Origin: Stratiolaelaps scimitus
Lineage: Eukaryota > Arthropoda > Arachnida > Mesostigmata > Laelapidae
NCBI GenBank assembly: GCA_019614645.1
Contig: JABWDB010000006.1
Span: forward strand, 2,294,001-2,358,000
Direction: 5' to 3'
Length of the DNA: 64,000 bases
Shown: positions 35,039 through 49,020 of the stretch, piece after piece
Layout of the letters: each line of letters begins with the position of its first letter
Numbering within the stretch: the first letter of the stretch is position 1
Position numbers and translations under genes: made by a program
Notes under the pieces: model-generated
The model's database searches: none
What the model was told of the DNA's origin: nothing
Seen by the model: the letters and a program-made list of their open reading frames with translations, nothing else

Positions 35039-36678
35039 CCTGACAGAATCCCCTTTATCAGAGGGCGTTGCGTTACATCTGACACGGACGCTGCAGGTAC
35101 CCCGCTTGGTTCTTACGGTAGTATTCTTAGTATCTAAAATTGGATTTGGTCGTTGAGAGCGCAATCAAATCATCGTTGAAATCCCTGACACCTTATGCAT
35201 GTTAGTACAGCTGACGATAGCATTCGCCGCTGTGCTCATCAATGACAGTCAGTAGGCCTTTAATTAGTGGGGGACTACCGTATTAGCGGTTGATTTTACA
35301 GGCTGATGGAGCCCGAAGTGAGAGATTCCCAAAAAAAAGAACGACCTAGTCCATCTCGATGGCAGTACACTAAACCCTTGGAGTGTGCCATCACTACAGC
35401 TGCCGTGACGGGAACGTATTGCGAGAGAGCCAATATTCGATATGAATATCTTACGTCACAGATTAACATTCATCACGCATTGAACTTTCACCACTGGATT
35501 AGGGTGTACAGCATCTGGCCCTTCATGATCCCACCCCAACAACCGGGCGAGTAAACAAATTAGATGACATAAGGATCGTGTCGTCCATCTGCAAACTTGC
35601 CCTTTGAAGCGGTTCGACATTGCCACTCCAATACACGCATGAAAAGGTTGCCTGCTGAACTGGCTACGATTTACAGCTTGAACCCGTATAAAAAAATTAC
35701 AATTGTTCCTTAATGCACCAGGGGGTAGATATGGTCCTGGTGGTGGTCTGCCTACGGTCTAAATACGATTCTTAATTAATGTGGCAGTGCCTTATAAAAG
35801 TGCTACGAGTAAAACGATGTTTTCTGTTGACCTTTGTGTGATTTTGTTTCCCATTCGCTTTGGCTGATGACGTGACACTCTCGTTATCCAATAATGCAAT
35901 ATAATGGTAACTGAGGAGTCATAATAAAAATGGATTCATTTATTGAGATCAAGTTAGAGTGGGCGTTGGGGGAATAGGTTTTTAACTCAGTTATCTAGTC
36001 TGTTGAAAATACATGAAATACATGGATCTCAGACAAGCTTGGAATTGCAAATCTCACAGTATTTGATTTCCTGTGCTCAAGCAAGCTCCAGTTAAGAACC
36101 TTGCGGGTTGCCCTACTGGATCAACTAGCCGGTCCTAATAAAGGCTTATATAGTCATTACAGAATTCGAGGCATGGTGAATTGTCGCGCTTCGCATGTCT
36201 ACGATGCCAAGCACAAGTCGGGATGCGTTGAGATATCTTATAGACTCAGAACGGCTTAGTATGGATAGATAGGGACCACCCTGCTATACTGTCATCAATT
36301 ATTATGAAAATGAATCCATATGTTGACATTTCCATATAAGATGCAATCACTAAGGCTATCTCTCTTTATCTACACTATCTCTCTTTATCTAACATGGTTA
36401 ATAGCCCGCTCACGACAAGTGCAACAATACACCACGGAACATTACAACACTGTCTTCTCTTCGTTAATTATGAATTCCCCTTTAAAAGTGATCGATACTG
36501 CTACGCTACGTCGCCATTGTCATGGCGAGACGGCCGTCAAAGTACTTCATACTGAGAAGATACGCTTCCAGCGGAGCCGAGCTCAGTGATTTTATAGATA
36601 AGGAGAGGCTGCGCACTCCACCGCAGAGGAAGATTCGCTCAAAGTAAGCTCTCTACTTTCTGATTGGCTAAGTTGCAC

Positions 36679-36681
<3 letters not shown>

Positions 36682-36710
<29 letters not shown>
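36682..36710. repeat. (TA)n microsatellite
   Basis: Uninterrupted TA, 28-29 bases. Confidence 0.95.
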
Positions 36711-36712
<2 letters not shown>

Positions 36713-37016
36713 AAGTGCTTCCGCGTATATGAAGTGGTCTACGTCCGGTGCAGTCCAGTGGACTGACTTTCCAATAATAACAGTAATACGAATAAAAAAC
36801 GGTTCTTAACTCTTCATCTTTCCCTCGTACGGTATTGACAGGGAGGTTCCTGTCGGGCGGTCCCGTGCGGTGAGATCCGAAGGAACAGGCGACATGAAGA
36901 ATGTCGAATGTCGCTATCAAGTTGCGCCCCAAGAGCATATGCTGTTTGAACAAAACGTTGTATCGTTTACGATGAAAAGTCTCTTGAATTTATTGTGCGA
37001 AACAAATGAACTACAC

Positions 37017-37023
<7 letters not shown>

Positions 37024-37048
<25 letters not shown>
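37024..37048. repeat. (TG)n microsatellite
   Basis: Twelve TG units. Confidence 0.95.
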
Positions 37049-37296
37049 ATGCAAGTAGCAGTAGTAATAGTATATAAAAATATTCCTCTCACTCATGTCA
37101 ACTAATCTGTACGCACTGTCGGTAATAGCTCAACACTCGAGCTGTTCACAGTTTCGATAATATATTACGATGATATGTCCCGAAAATATATTCCGCTTAT
37201 ATTCTATATGTAATCGCTATTATCTACACTTCTAAATCAATGTTTCTGTGATAAGCGCGGTCGATCGGATGACCGACTTCGTCACCCAATCCACCA

Positions 37297-37326
<30 letters not shown>
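37297..37326. repeat. (CT)n microsatellite
   Basis: About twelve CT units followed by ATCTATC; lies just upstream of a GC-rich island. Confidence 0.95.
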
Positions 37327-37327
<1 letters not shown>

Positions 37328-37374
37328 AGCCGGTTACTAATGGCAGATAGATCACCTGCTTGAACCGTAAGGAC

Positions 37375-37620
37375 TCACCCACTCTGGCCGCTGCGTGCTG
37401 CTCCTGTATCAGCAACGACAGCAGCAGCAGCAGCGACGGTAGCGCGACCCATGCTCCCTGCGCGAACGTAGCCCTACCGACTCGTTCGGGCCCTCTCCCA
37501 TCAGCGGGAGGCCCTCGCCCCGGCTGCGCTCGCTCCCGGCGGGACCCTTTCTCCTGGGAGGACACCGCGCGCTGGATGTCAGTCGCTAAGGACTGCGCCA
37601 GCAAGGGACAGCTCTGGTGG
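37375..37620. other. GC-rich island with open frames on both strands
   Basis: Distinctly GC-rich block with a GCAGCAGCAGCAGC run. The plus-strand frame at 37360-37653 and the minus-strand frame at 37326-37604 are both open. The minus frame contains a leucine-rich hydrophobic run (LPSLLLLLSLLI), but that run is just the CAG repeat read on the other strand. Possible promoter or first exon; no protein recognised. Confidence 0.3.
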
Positions 37621-38449
37621 CCTATTGTGAGTTTTATCAGCGTGGCCGGTTAGCTATGTACGGTGTTTTTGTCGACCAACGTATCTGTGATCACTTTGCC
37701 GCGTGCTCGTGGTACCCGAGAGTTAATAGTAACGTTGAAAAGTCCCTTGTATATCCATATATGAAATATTTGGGCGCCACTTCCATCTATGTATAAAAGA
37801 AGAAGTTGTTTCGTCGTCTGATTGGTCGCCAACGGCGGAAGTCCAACGCGGACTTGGAACGTACGAACTCAACAGGATAACTAGTACCAACCTCGCTCGA
37901 AGACGCAAATAACACAGTTGCTGACCGGTTGAATGAGTGACAGTACTAATTACTATTATAAGTGGCGTCTAGTCATCACTTGTGCCATGCGGTAATCAAT
38001 TGGACCAGTTTCTACCGGTCTATCTATTTATCATTGTTGCTATATAGTGGCTAAGTTATGGTGGAGGGTGTGGTGATCAGACCGTGTCGCGTATTGTTGC
38101 CTTCACTGTGACACGACTCTGATTGTCATATTGCTATATTCGTCCACTCGCAGGATAGGTGGGGACAAAAATCTCGATTGGAATATGTGCCACGATATCA
38201 GTGATAATCAGAATAACGACGACTACGACACAAGCAGCAACAGTAACAACAACAACAACGCCAACATCCGACTGTCGACTACTACACGTGTACCACCCAT
38301 ATTCATACGTCTAGTGCAACAGATATTGCCTGCATGACCAGCCTCATCATCGACGAACAACGACCGTGTGGTAGAATCTCTCTCGAGTACCTCGAATCGG
38401 ATTATTACACCATTCATCACTGGGCGATTTACTGCCGGAGGTCCGCGAG

Positions 38450-38900
38450 TGACCGGCTCTGTGCGTGTGTGCGTGTGTATGCGCTCGGGTAAATACGTGT
38501 CTGTGGCTCCTCATTGTTCTCTGATGATCTGACGAGTGCGAGATCGGCAACATGTGATGCGGCGCAACATTCGCTGTGGCCATCACCGTCAAACTCATCA
38601 TCCGGCTGTAGCGGCTAAAGTAATAGGGAAACCAGCAGCAGCTGCTGCTGCTTGAAGGAGGCCACGCTGCCGGGCGGCAAATCGTCGCAACAATACAATT
38701 TGCCAATGATCGAGTACTGTTGGGAGCTAGCGAAATCGCAGGATGTCGCACGGGGCTAACATTATTAACAACAGCAGTAGCAACAACAACAAAATTAGCA
38801 CCAGCGGCAGCAGCAGCACCATCGTTAAAGACGGGAAATCGCACAACAGACCGCACGTGGACTAACAGAAGTCGGGTAAGACAAGTTTTCATGTGTTCAT
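38450..38900. other. GC-richer island with CAG/CAA triplets and a donor-like site
   Basis: Contains TG-rich sequence near 38460, GCAGCAGCTGCTGCTG near 38636, AACAACAGCAGTAGCAACAA near 38770 and GCGGCAGCAGCAGC near 38803, ending in a donor-like CGGGTAAG at 38873-38880. It could be a 5' UTR or Asn/Ser-rich coding exon on the plus strand, but no frame is clearly favoured. Confidence 0.25.
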
Positions 38901-41900
38901 TTTTACCATCCTTCAGTGTTAGGATCATACTGGGGCGCGAAGAAGACGCAGCCTGTCTTTGATACGATACGGACGCTTAAGTTGAATATAGATCAGGTAC
39001 GTTTTACCGGATAGGGTATACCGTGGCCTAGGACCCCTGTAGAATACGTACAATACAATGATACTGCATTGCTCCATGAAATAGCGTGTTGGCTACAGTA
39101 AATATAATATATAAACATGATCGTATGATTAGCTAATTTTTTATTCTCTACATACGGTTTCTACACGGTGTATGTGATCTATAATAATTGTTTTGGTAAT
39201 GAACGAAGCACACAAGAATCAGTGAGACGTGGATCGTGTGCAACGCCATGCAAACATCCTATTAATAATCCCCTCCTTTCTGGTTATGGTCTTCGACTGG
39301 ACATTTATTCCTGCTCGTGTCCTGGTCCGCGTGAACACAAGAGCAAAGTTTGTCAGGACATTTACAAATCATTGTGAACATTTTCCTGTTGATATTTTCC
39401 AAAAGCCAATACCAATACCATCACGTCAAGTTAGTTACCATAATGACCATGGAATCAGCCTGTACACGAACGGTGGCATAAGATACTCGTTCACGCTGTG
39501 GGTAAAACACGAACACATGAGATAGCAGGTGTCACAGAAAAGAGCGCACCCAGCAGCGAAATGAACTCGGCAGTGTCGACGAACACAGAACAAATCTGTC
39601 TGACGTCTTCGACGCACACGTCGAACCCTTCACGGATAAACGTAACCTGTAACAACACAAAGGAGTATGCTAACTATAATAGGTAGATGGCTATTTCCCA
39701 TAGATGAATTAGCTCAATTAGCCGTAATTAGGCTGCCTGGCGAGCTTGCATTCGAATCGGAATCAATTCGTTGTCGTCCGCACGCGATCCCTTTTTAATA
39801 GATTTTAATAGATGACCGGCGATGTTGAAGTGGTTTGAATAAATACAACTGAGATAAATAACGTAAATCGGGTTCGCCACTTGAACCGCCACTGCGGCTG
39901 AATTGGCTAGCATTACAGCATAGCACTACCGGGCGAGGTTTCCTGGTGCCGGACACCAAACACAGTTACAGACCGTCCAATACAAACTGGCAACTATTCA
40001 GTGGAGAAGATTGAGGCCTAATGCATTTAGGTGTAACGAATCTACCGTCCATTGCCGCCACTGTCGGGTTAAAAACGAATTTAGCTCCAAATTTCCACGT
40101 AGATTCGTTAAGTCGTTCGTAAGAGGAGCGAACGAAAGCCAAGACGCCGCCTTAGCCAGATTTTACCGTCGTAAAACGTTATTCCGGATAGAAAATTCGC
40201 GATTGCCAGCGAGCATTCGATCACTGCGATAACGATCGAAGCAGGTATTCATTTGTTGTGCAGATGAAGCACGTTATCAGCAGTCTGTGTATAGTGAATC
40301 GTTATCTATAGGATGGCTAATATATAGACGGATAATTCCGTGCTCGCACCTAAGAGCACGTGGAACGCGTGCTGATGTGCTGATGTCCGAAAGCAATGCG
40401 GCGACCTTCAACTGACAGGCCATTCAAGTGAACTATGATAAGGACATAATAAGGAGGGATAATGACTAGTACCGGGGGTGCGCTACCTTTCTACGATCCT
40501 GTTTATCCAGGGTGAACATTAAGGTACTGTGTTTTGTGCACTCGATCAACATATGGCTCTGGGGTACGTGGGTTTTTTTTTTAGCGGACAGTGTGAGCTT
40601 CCATTCGCCCGTCGGTTTCGTTTGTGCTTCTGAACAGCGCAGCCTGGATATTGCCTGATTGTCATTTGATGAGTAGCGTCACTGGAAATGCCTATTTGAG
40701 TGGTTTTCTCGTTGTCTACCTTTGCTATGGTGGGGTGTCTGCTACGCTTGATTTGACCACTAGTGATTCTGTGTTTCGAACGCAACAGACTGAACGATGA
40801 ATTTGATAATGGTACAACACATGATGATATGCATATGTGTCATACATCAGCTGGAAAAACGGTGGCTTGACCCAGATCTTGGCCGGCTAACAGCATTTCA
40901 CAACCTTTGTGTATGATCAGTTATCGCGGGAATGGTTGTCATTGGGAGCAGTAATTATATTATTATTCGATCTCTTCGGGCATCCCTTTGGGTAGGTTTA
41001 GCATGGCTGACAACACGGATACGGCCAAAAAATATAGAAAAAGACGATAATATCGAACCTCTCCCCCTGAGAGGTCATGGGACCAATATTTTCACAAATC
41101 TGTCACAGAGAGTACACAGAGAAAATTAAGCTACGGACAATCTCGTTATGGTAGAACCTTCATATTCAAGTGAGAACCGTGATAAACGTAGCAGACTTTA
41201 TACCGTCACAAACCTGGGGCGAAGCTTGCCCTGTCCGAATCGTTAATTGACCTTCAAAACTCCCAGTATATGCGATACAAACGTGCACAATCTGCTAGAA
41301 AAAAAAGCAGTTGTTCCCCTGAGATGGTTAGCCTATTGCGAAAGGCGAGGTACTGCCTGGACTCTATCAACGGTAATTCATGAAGAGTTCCAGGACGGCG
41401 TCATCAACGAAATATGATGTGATCACACAAAGTAATCAGTTTGCATATTTCAAAAGACCACGGGTCTGCTTTTCTCTCATGTCGAAGTTGATTTAGGAGG
41501 GATATTATTGAGGCGAGTGCTTTGAAACCTTGGTACCTCACGCTGACTCAAAATATATGGACCCGGCTACTACACGTTTGACGTCGGTCAAGTTCATCTT
41601 GACCACGTCATCTCTCGGAAACTGTTCACTGTGCATTGAATGAATATGGTCGAATCAGTCAAATACGAATTGGTCAGGACCATATCCAATTTTTGGTGAC
41701 TGTCTCCTCAGTCCATTGCCATTGACCACTCGGTGGATCGGACTCTGTCGTGGCCCAGCCAATAGGTGGCCAGGCCAATTCTGGCGTTGACTTTTCCCTT
41801 ATCTGTGCTAACGTTAGGGGGCTGTGATCCCAACGAAACGCTTTGGAAATCCAATGTCGGAAAGACATTTCATTATCCATAACAGGTGAATGGGACTCGG

Positions 41901-43634
41901 CTAAGCGGTCCTACGTTGTAGTGGTATGCTATAGCGAATAGTGAGTGGACTGTGTGAGTTGTGCTTGGAGACGGCAAGGCGACATCATTCAATGACCTCC
42001 TGCCGCCATCTCCTAATTCAGATTCGGAGGATATGAAATAACCCCCCCTAGGCGAGTTCCCACCATCACCGTGGTGTGTCTGACCAATTGTTTAATCCCA
42101 CTGAAGCTGGGGATCGTGTGGACGAAACGTATGGGCCGTACTTTTGCGGAGAGGCCCAACCATTAAAGTAAAATGGGACCTGTTAACCTTGAATGTTCAT
42201 TTATCCATTTTGATAACAAAAAAAAGAGGTTCCTAATAAGGTTGTTAGTCATGAAGCCTAGTACTCTGCGTATTGACGAGTTATTCCAGGATTGTCTACA
42301 GGTTATTTGGTTACATGAAACAAGTCGAGTTGGCTGGAACTCGTAGTAGAAACAATGCAAGCAATCTAGCAAAGCCTAAGTCCCACTCCAATATACATAT
42401 TGGATCCCTTAGCATGGTTCTGTGCCCTATTGGATCAGAGCTCTAGCGCTCTGCAGAGTAATTCCCAGCCGTGACACATACCAACTCAACGTGAGTGATT
42501 AAATAAAAACCTTCCTCTGGGCTAACACCAGCTGTTGCCCACACATATGACAGGCCTCGGCTCTGAACCTTTAAGTATTACCACGAGAACATGTCCGGAC
42601 CACCTTTGCTTGGAGTGATTAAATAAAGGAGGAATAGTGCCCGTGAGGCCATTACACTTGCAGAAAACGCAGTAACTTCAAATTATCAAAGAGAGTAGGG
42701 CTTTCATCAACGAGATGATTTAGGCAACAGTAGCGAATTACAAAAGAAACACGCTGTCTAAAAACGAGGGTTAAGTCTATGGCCATAACAGTGATAAAAG
42801 AAGAAAACCTCCGGAAGCTCTAAATAATGATCCGGGCTTTATTCGAAGATCTGACCCTTCGAGTACCCACGCCTCTTGACACAAAAACCATCAACGTTGT
42901 TAGCTTTAATAGCATTCTGCATTCTTGTGTGGATAGAGCGCTCCAATATGCTTGCGTTAGCAATTAGAACAGTGGGCGATGGGAGACCCCACTTGTAATT
43001 GCTCATTAAAATGCATGACAGGGAACGAGCTATGGCAGGCTAAACAGAGGCGTGCAAACAGTTCCTAGCCTACCTCAACAGTATTGCAACATGACTATGC
43101 TAACTTCATATACATTTATATATGGAGCCTTTGTTCTGACGTAAATACGTAATTCATTTAGCGTCTCCTGAGGGATTTCTCATCCCAACAAACACTTGTC
43201 CCTGCGTTGCGTTTCGTAACATAACGGCAGCTCTCATATTTTGTTTCTGCTTAGGAACAAGGTTGCTTCTCAGTGACCTCCAGCACGGGGAGGGAGCATC
43301 TGCGTAAAGGATTAAGCTCACATCCTATATCTATCTATTATAGGAGAGACACTCATGTTCAGGCTACACAGTACACTTCACTTTCGTGTCATGTGGTGTG
43401 TGTGTGTCAGAACGGGCATAAGTATCGAACTGGGCATGCGAATGACAATTCCTCAGCATAGGAATAGTGTCTATGCTGGACATCAACCTGTTCCCTTTTC
43501 TTTTGGCGAGGATTAGCTAATGTCATCATCTGTCGAGCATCGAATGAATATAGCGGTCAAACTGTATTTCGCTGGATGCAACCCCAGCCGATCACGAGCT
43601 AGTAGCGATCATCATTGATATCACGGAGTACAAT

Positions 43635-43657
43635 AGATGACCGCTCGGCGGTCATCT
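43635..43657. repeat. Perfect 10-bp inverted repeat with 3-base loop
   Basis: AGATGACCGC, loop TCG, GCGGTCATCT. A strong isolated hairpin with no recognised gene nearby. Confidence 0.9.
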
Positions 43658-44883
43658 GGGGATAAAATTCACACTGGACAGTGTAATTTACATAAAGACA
43701 TCTACGGATCGACCCAACTAGAAATAATTGACAGTTGGTTTGTCGTTTGGGCTCGCTCTACGCAGGGTATGTATAACACATATTGTTTTGTTTGTTTGAT
43801 TGGGTGATTTACCCGAAATCGCGCTCGCCTCTGACCCAGTATACCAAGCGACCGGGTCGATCTAATTGTGTAAACAATTTTATTTTAAATTAGTATAATT
43901 AGGTTACGTCAAGTTTAATTGACAAACCTTGAAACACTGATTACCTAAAGACTGCGTGGCACACGCTGACCATTTACTCTATTTCACCTGTTAGCAAGAA
44001 AATGGGGTAAACACGTGGCTTTCAGTCCATGACTCAACCCCGCTTCGAATTGTAACGTAGATTTTGCTGCAGGACCGAAAAATGACTAACTATACAGGCT
44101 ATTTGTTACATGTCTTGTTCCCTAAGATCATTGGTCTGTTGCTGGAATTCGTTGGTAGTTAATGGAACTGCCGAGCCATTGAATCGATGAGTAGAGTATT
44201 CAATTCAGGTATCCTATGTATAAGCGGCGTCCAGATCAAAGAGATGCAGGGATCTATTTACTAAAACGTAATGTTGTCCCTGGCGAGCCACCCTCGGCCA
44301 TTTGATATTCATGGTAATATAGGTTTTCAAGTGATTGCCTGACTGCGACGAAACTTGATAACAATTGCATTGCAAGTTATCAATTGTTCATAAATACACA
44401 TTGTTTCAGCCCTGTGAATAGTTAATATTATATATGAAATTTGCAAAACTATCATCACAAATAGTGCGTCCCCGACATGCCGTTGGTCAGGCATGGGTCA
44501 GTGAGACACGGGTCAGCCATGTCTAGCCACACATCATGACACAAAAACCACTGATGGTTAATATAATAAACAAAATATAGTAGAATAGTAATAATAATAA
44601 TAATAGAATATAGTAAGAAATCGATTTTTCAATATCTGCGTTTCCGTCATAGCCCCATGGATAGGCGACTCTGAAGCAATTGACATTACATCGAGTCGTG
44701 GGGTAATCTGATGCTAATTCGAGATGGGTACTCTTCATTCAAACACATTTAATATCCTGCCATTTCGTACACCACCCGCCTGTTCTGTGTTTAACCGCGA
44801 CCACTTAGCCACCACTTAGAGCTATTCAGACGTGAGGCGAGCGATCGTTTTTAGGCGATCTCATTTACTGCCATCTCATCATA

Positions 44884-45228
44884 ATGATATCCTTTTGCCG
44901 CTCATTGAAAGCAACGTCAACGCCGACTGACTCAACGACGGCTTCATTAAATCATCCTTTGAGTCGGCGCCCCCGCCGCTGCTGCCGCCGAAGCCATCAC
45001 CGCCGCGATCCAACGACGGCGAACGACCACACGCCGCATGGGACCACGTACGTCCCTACGTACAGCGATTCGCGAAGATCATCGTTGCCATTATCTGTAT
45101 TAGTGGTAGCGATGCGTATGCTGAACGTGAAATTTCTATGGGTCGCGATGTTTCCACCCGCACGACCGAACATGGGGATGGGTCTTTTCAGTGCGAATAT
45201 TCGCGACGGGTCTGCGGGAACTCTATGA
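44884..45228 (+). other. CpG-rich block with a 114-codon open frame
   Basis: The frame starts at ATG 44884 and encodes a Ser/Thr/Arg/Pro-rich peptide (PLSRRPRRCCRRSHHRRDP), then a hydrophobic part. It lies over a local CCGCCGCTGCTGCCGCCG cluster (about 44971-45005) that is unlike the surrounding DNA. I do not recognise the product. It could equally be a promoter island with a chance frame. Confidence 0.25.
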
Positions 45229-46083
45229 TTGTTCCTTGCTGCCGGCTCGTTCAGACATTTTTAGCTGGTGGCGTCACGGACTGCGGACGGACTTTTTCGG
45301 TAGAGGCCGTCCGATAATATGGCAATAGTATGTAAACGACTGAGACGGCGAACGCTGAATAGCACTACGAGTTTTCTAATTGAATTATGAAATAAATACG
45401 ATTAATAATTTATCTGGGAGCACCGACAGAAGAAGTCGATACATATTACTGTTACTATATTAGGAAATAATAGTTTAGAATTTTGTGAAGGTAGCTTCTA
45501 CCGGAAGGTTGACGCTATTAACCTGAGGGGTACCTTATATATATATATGGTTAATGAGATCTTGATCATCTAATCCTGACTAGTGAAGTGTATTGTGTAT
45601 AAAGTCAAGTTACTGAATCGCTCACCAGGTACAATAAATTGTATAGGTAGAGCGAAATTCCACAAAGCACAACGAAACCAAAATGAAAAGCGTATGCCGG
45701 TATTGTACTTTACATCTCGGCTCTTCGAATATCAATGAATTAAGTTCGCGAAGAAGGGTCGATCTGAAGACGAAATACACATATAGAAACATCACGAATC
45801 GGATTTACGTTCGTTTACCGAAGGTAGATGTTACAGGTTGCCCGCATGCTGTTACAGATAAAGAAGAATAAAATCCCATATGTATATATATATATATATA
45901 GACAGACATAATTAAATGCTCTTTGTGTGAAGGACTCTTTGTATTTGACACGTACTCTGGAAGAGATAGTGGCACCGTAGCGTCTATTAAGAGCGTTCCC
46001 TTAAGAAGCTTAGCTTCTGGAGCGTTTGCCGGCACGGCAATCCTCTCGTATCGTTCTGTCCCGGCGTTGTAACAGTTAACTAA

Positions 46084-46365
46084 TCACCGAGGGCGAACGT
46101 CAAACATATATATGTGCGTCACCCATAACAAACGCCTCATCTGGTTGGCGCGTAAGTCTGTATCGTTTTCGCCAAAACCAAAAATGGAACAAAGCATCTT
46201 CTCCGCACAGCGACTATAATATACGATCACATACGCCACATAATTTACGGCAAGTGCACCCGTATTTGACGGCCCTCCCTCAGTGGTCCATATTTTAACA
46301 TGATACCCGTCCAGAGCTATGCTCGATGCTAATCTAGCCGTCGTACACTCGATCGTTTTAACCAT
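46084..46365 (-). CDS. Unrecognised 93-residue open frame
   Basis: The frame starts with an ATG in a good context (CGCATGG) and encodes MVKTIECTTARLASSIALDG, a central hydrophobic/aromatic part (AVNYVAYVIVYYS) and a charged end (DTDLRANQMRRLLW). Its composition is more protein-like than the neighbouring shadows. A second minus-strand frame just beyond (46035-45805) encodes ANAPEAKLLKGTLLIDATVP. I do not recognise either. They could be an orphan gene, remains of a mobile element, or chance. Confidence 0.2.
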   Translation of the reverse strand: MVKTIECTTARLASSIALDGYHVKIWTTEGGPSNTGALAVNYVAYVIVYYSRCAEKMLCSIFGFGENDTDLRANQMRRLLWVTHIYMFDVRPR

Positions 46366-47482
46366 GCGTATGCAACATTATTATCATTATTATTATATAT
46401 AATTTATTATCATCGATATCAACAAAATAATGGGGTCCTGCAACTGCCGGTTGAAACGCGCAGCGAGACGGGGCGTGGCCGAATTCACACCAACGCGCTG
46501 TGCTAATGAGCAGACGCGATTGCCGAAAACGATTTTGTGCTAGCGCATACTGGGGGATTGTCGTAGCTCGACCACCAAGCCGGCGTCCACGAGAGCCAGC
46601 ACACTGGTTAATCATCAGGTTTGCGGTGTTGCCGCTGCCCGGTTAATTGATTGTCAAAAATTGTTTAGTGACGACGCGACGCATTTGACGTCAGTGAGAG
46701 TTATGTTGTATAATGACATCTATAAATAACGAAAAGCGTGGAGCGAGTGTTGCATGGCCATTATGCTTTGGCGCTACTGCGGCTGATGCTGTTAGCAACT
46801 TTCAACAGAGAATCTCTCGTTCTACCGGCATCCTCCGTTGTTATTGCTGATGGCGGCGACAACAATAACACGCCGGGAGGCAATCGTAAATGGATGTGTA
46901 TGGTGAATGCTTTAATGATAAATTAACTAATAATCATGATAATAATAATAATAATAGGTCATTGTTCGCTCAAGGTCAAGGGATATTGTCGTCTTTTCGG
47001 TTGCGTTACTAGCGCTACTTTGCTTCGCACTTTCTGCTGCCCCAAGAGGAAAGCTCTAGGGAACTCCCCGAGAAAACCCCCCGACCAGGAGGAGCAGACC
47101 TTTGTCTGTGTAGTGCCTGTGAGAACTATCATTATCGTTATTGCACTTGGTTAGTGGTCTTCGCACCTAATTGTCCGCGGGACTAAATTCGAGGTGATAA
47201 TCAAATGTTCTAAAATCCTCCTTCGAGGATAGAAGTATGTGATCCACGGAAGGTCGTGGAGGCTCGTTCAAAAGTTGCGACGCTCCCCATCATAGTGTCA
47301 ATGCAATGCACACTGGCGTGACACACGGATTCAAGGAGCGCCAGCTGTTTCTGGGTTGCGTGGTCAGTAGCGTACGGTAGAAGAAGTACGTTTACGCAAC
47401 CGTTTGGTTGTAGGATATAATCGGGCTGGTGGGTGAATCCCGAACGACGTCGGGAATTACAGGTGTACGTACAACGTATACG

Positions 47483-47487
47483 ATATA

Positions 47488-47518
<31 letters not shown>

Positions 47519-47526
47519 CATATATA
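47483..47526. repeat. (TA)n array with GTATACG-like flanks
   Basis: 44 bases of TA with two interruptions. CGTATACG lies immediately left (47475-47482), and CGTATACG recurs 20 bases to the right. Confidence 0.9.
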
Positions 47527-48330
47527 GCGTATCAGACGTATACGAGGGGTGACAAGCTAGCCATTGTCTACATATAGAGAATTTAGTAATTGTAAAATAA
47601 ACCAACAAAAACTTTTCCCTTTACAAACAATGTGCACAAGGGCCTCTCGGTATAGTAGATCGGGTTTCTTACAATAATTCGAAGTCACGGCAGCTTGCCT
47701 GTCTGCTCATACTATTCATTATTCGTGAACCGTTCTCCAGTTGGCTAGAACGACGGACTAGCTTTGCAAAAACGCTCTACAAAACGTATATTTCTCGTGT
47801 TCATCTGGTGATTGCACAATGTAGCAGTGAGTGCATTTTACCTTCAACGATCCTTACATATCCTTAGCAATACAAAGCAAATTTTGAACAACACTACGAG
47901 CTTCGACCGTGTCGCGTTGTGAGCTGACTGGAAACAATTGTCCACAACGGTGAGTGGAAGCCGCAGTCAGCGAGCGATTTTCCAGAACCCTTTCACATTC
48001 ATAGCAATTGTCAACGGTTGGAAAACTAAAGTTGCACGGGATATGACATTCGTCATCGTACGACGAGGGAAAGTGACTGCAAACAACGAAAATGGAAAAG
48101 AAAAAACGTGGTTGTTTGTATAGGAATAACATTAGCTGGTCCCTGTACCAGCAATTGGCTGCGGATGTTCTATGCGCTTTCGTCAACGAAATCGATTAAG
48201 GGAACATGTCCGTCATGCTTCTTTCCACCAAAAGAAAGAACAAGCGTCTAACATGTCAAAGCTAATATCGTTTAATGACATTCTTTTCTCATAGGCTAAG
48301 TCTCTCTAGCTCAGAAATTGGTTCTGCAAA

Positions 48331-48361
48331 TATTTATATATATACATATATATATATATAT
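48331..48361. repeat. (TA)n array
   Basis: TA tract with TTTA and CA interruptions; a further TA tract lies at 48538-48552. Confidence 0.9.
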
Positions 48362-49020
48362 GCGCGCAGGGTCCATCCTTCTCCATGGCCTTTTCATCGC
48401 TGTGAGTCAAGGAGGCAATGCCATCAGTCTCGCAGGGCCATGACGGCTCTGGCATGGCACCCTGTCCTTAACTGCCTCACTATTATTCTACATATTCAGA
48501 CACATAAAATGAAATATAACCATATTTATAATATAAAATATATATATATATAGGAAAAAGATCGGCATAGATTGTTAAATCATCGCTGACCACTTGTTTT
48601 AGCACTATGCTGTGTCATAGTACTCACCAGTGCTACGCCATAATACAATCATAGCCAACCACCATCAAGGCGTTTAATTCAACAATTTCATTCATCCATC
48701 GATCATACTGGCGTCGCCCGCAATCTCATAATGCATTACCCCAGACGCAGATACACACAGCGCTCGACACAAGCAAGCGAGTAATGTATCAGCGTGTGTT
48801 TGTGCAAACGTGTACTCGGTCTACCTGAGTGTTCAGAGAGGAGATTACTCCCCTTTGCACCGCCCATGCCGTCAGCCGCTCCAATACACCAGGATACCTC
48901 GCTGCCTGCCCTCTCTTCCCTGCCAGACGACAGCCGTCTTCGCTAGCAAAGTAGTACACATCACTGTAGCCAAGCATACGCTACAGCCTACAGTTCATGG
49001 CGGCGCGGTAAAATCGCCCG

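Larger units (their letters stand above)
33673..44880. other. Long gene-poor stretch
   Basis: About 11 kb in which I recognise no conserved protein or RNA. Contents: TA arrays (35001-35038, 36682-36710), TG and CT arrays (37024-37048, 37297-37326), two GC-richer islands (37.4-37.6 and 38.5-38.9 kb), a 15-base direct repeat (42493/42613), a 10-bp-stem hairpin (43635-43657) and an AAT run near 44590. It may be intergenic or a long intron. Confidence 0.4.
45229..48990. other. Gene-poor stretch with one minus-strand open frame
   Basis: No recognised family. It includes TA-type arrays (45883-45900, 47483-47526, 48331-48361) and the open frame at 46084-46365. Confidence 0.4.
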
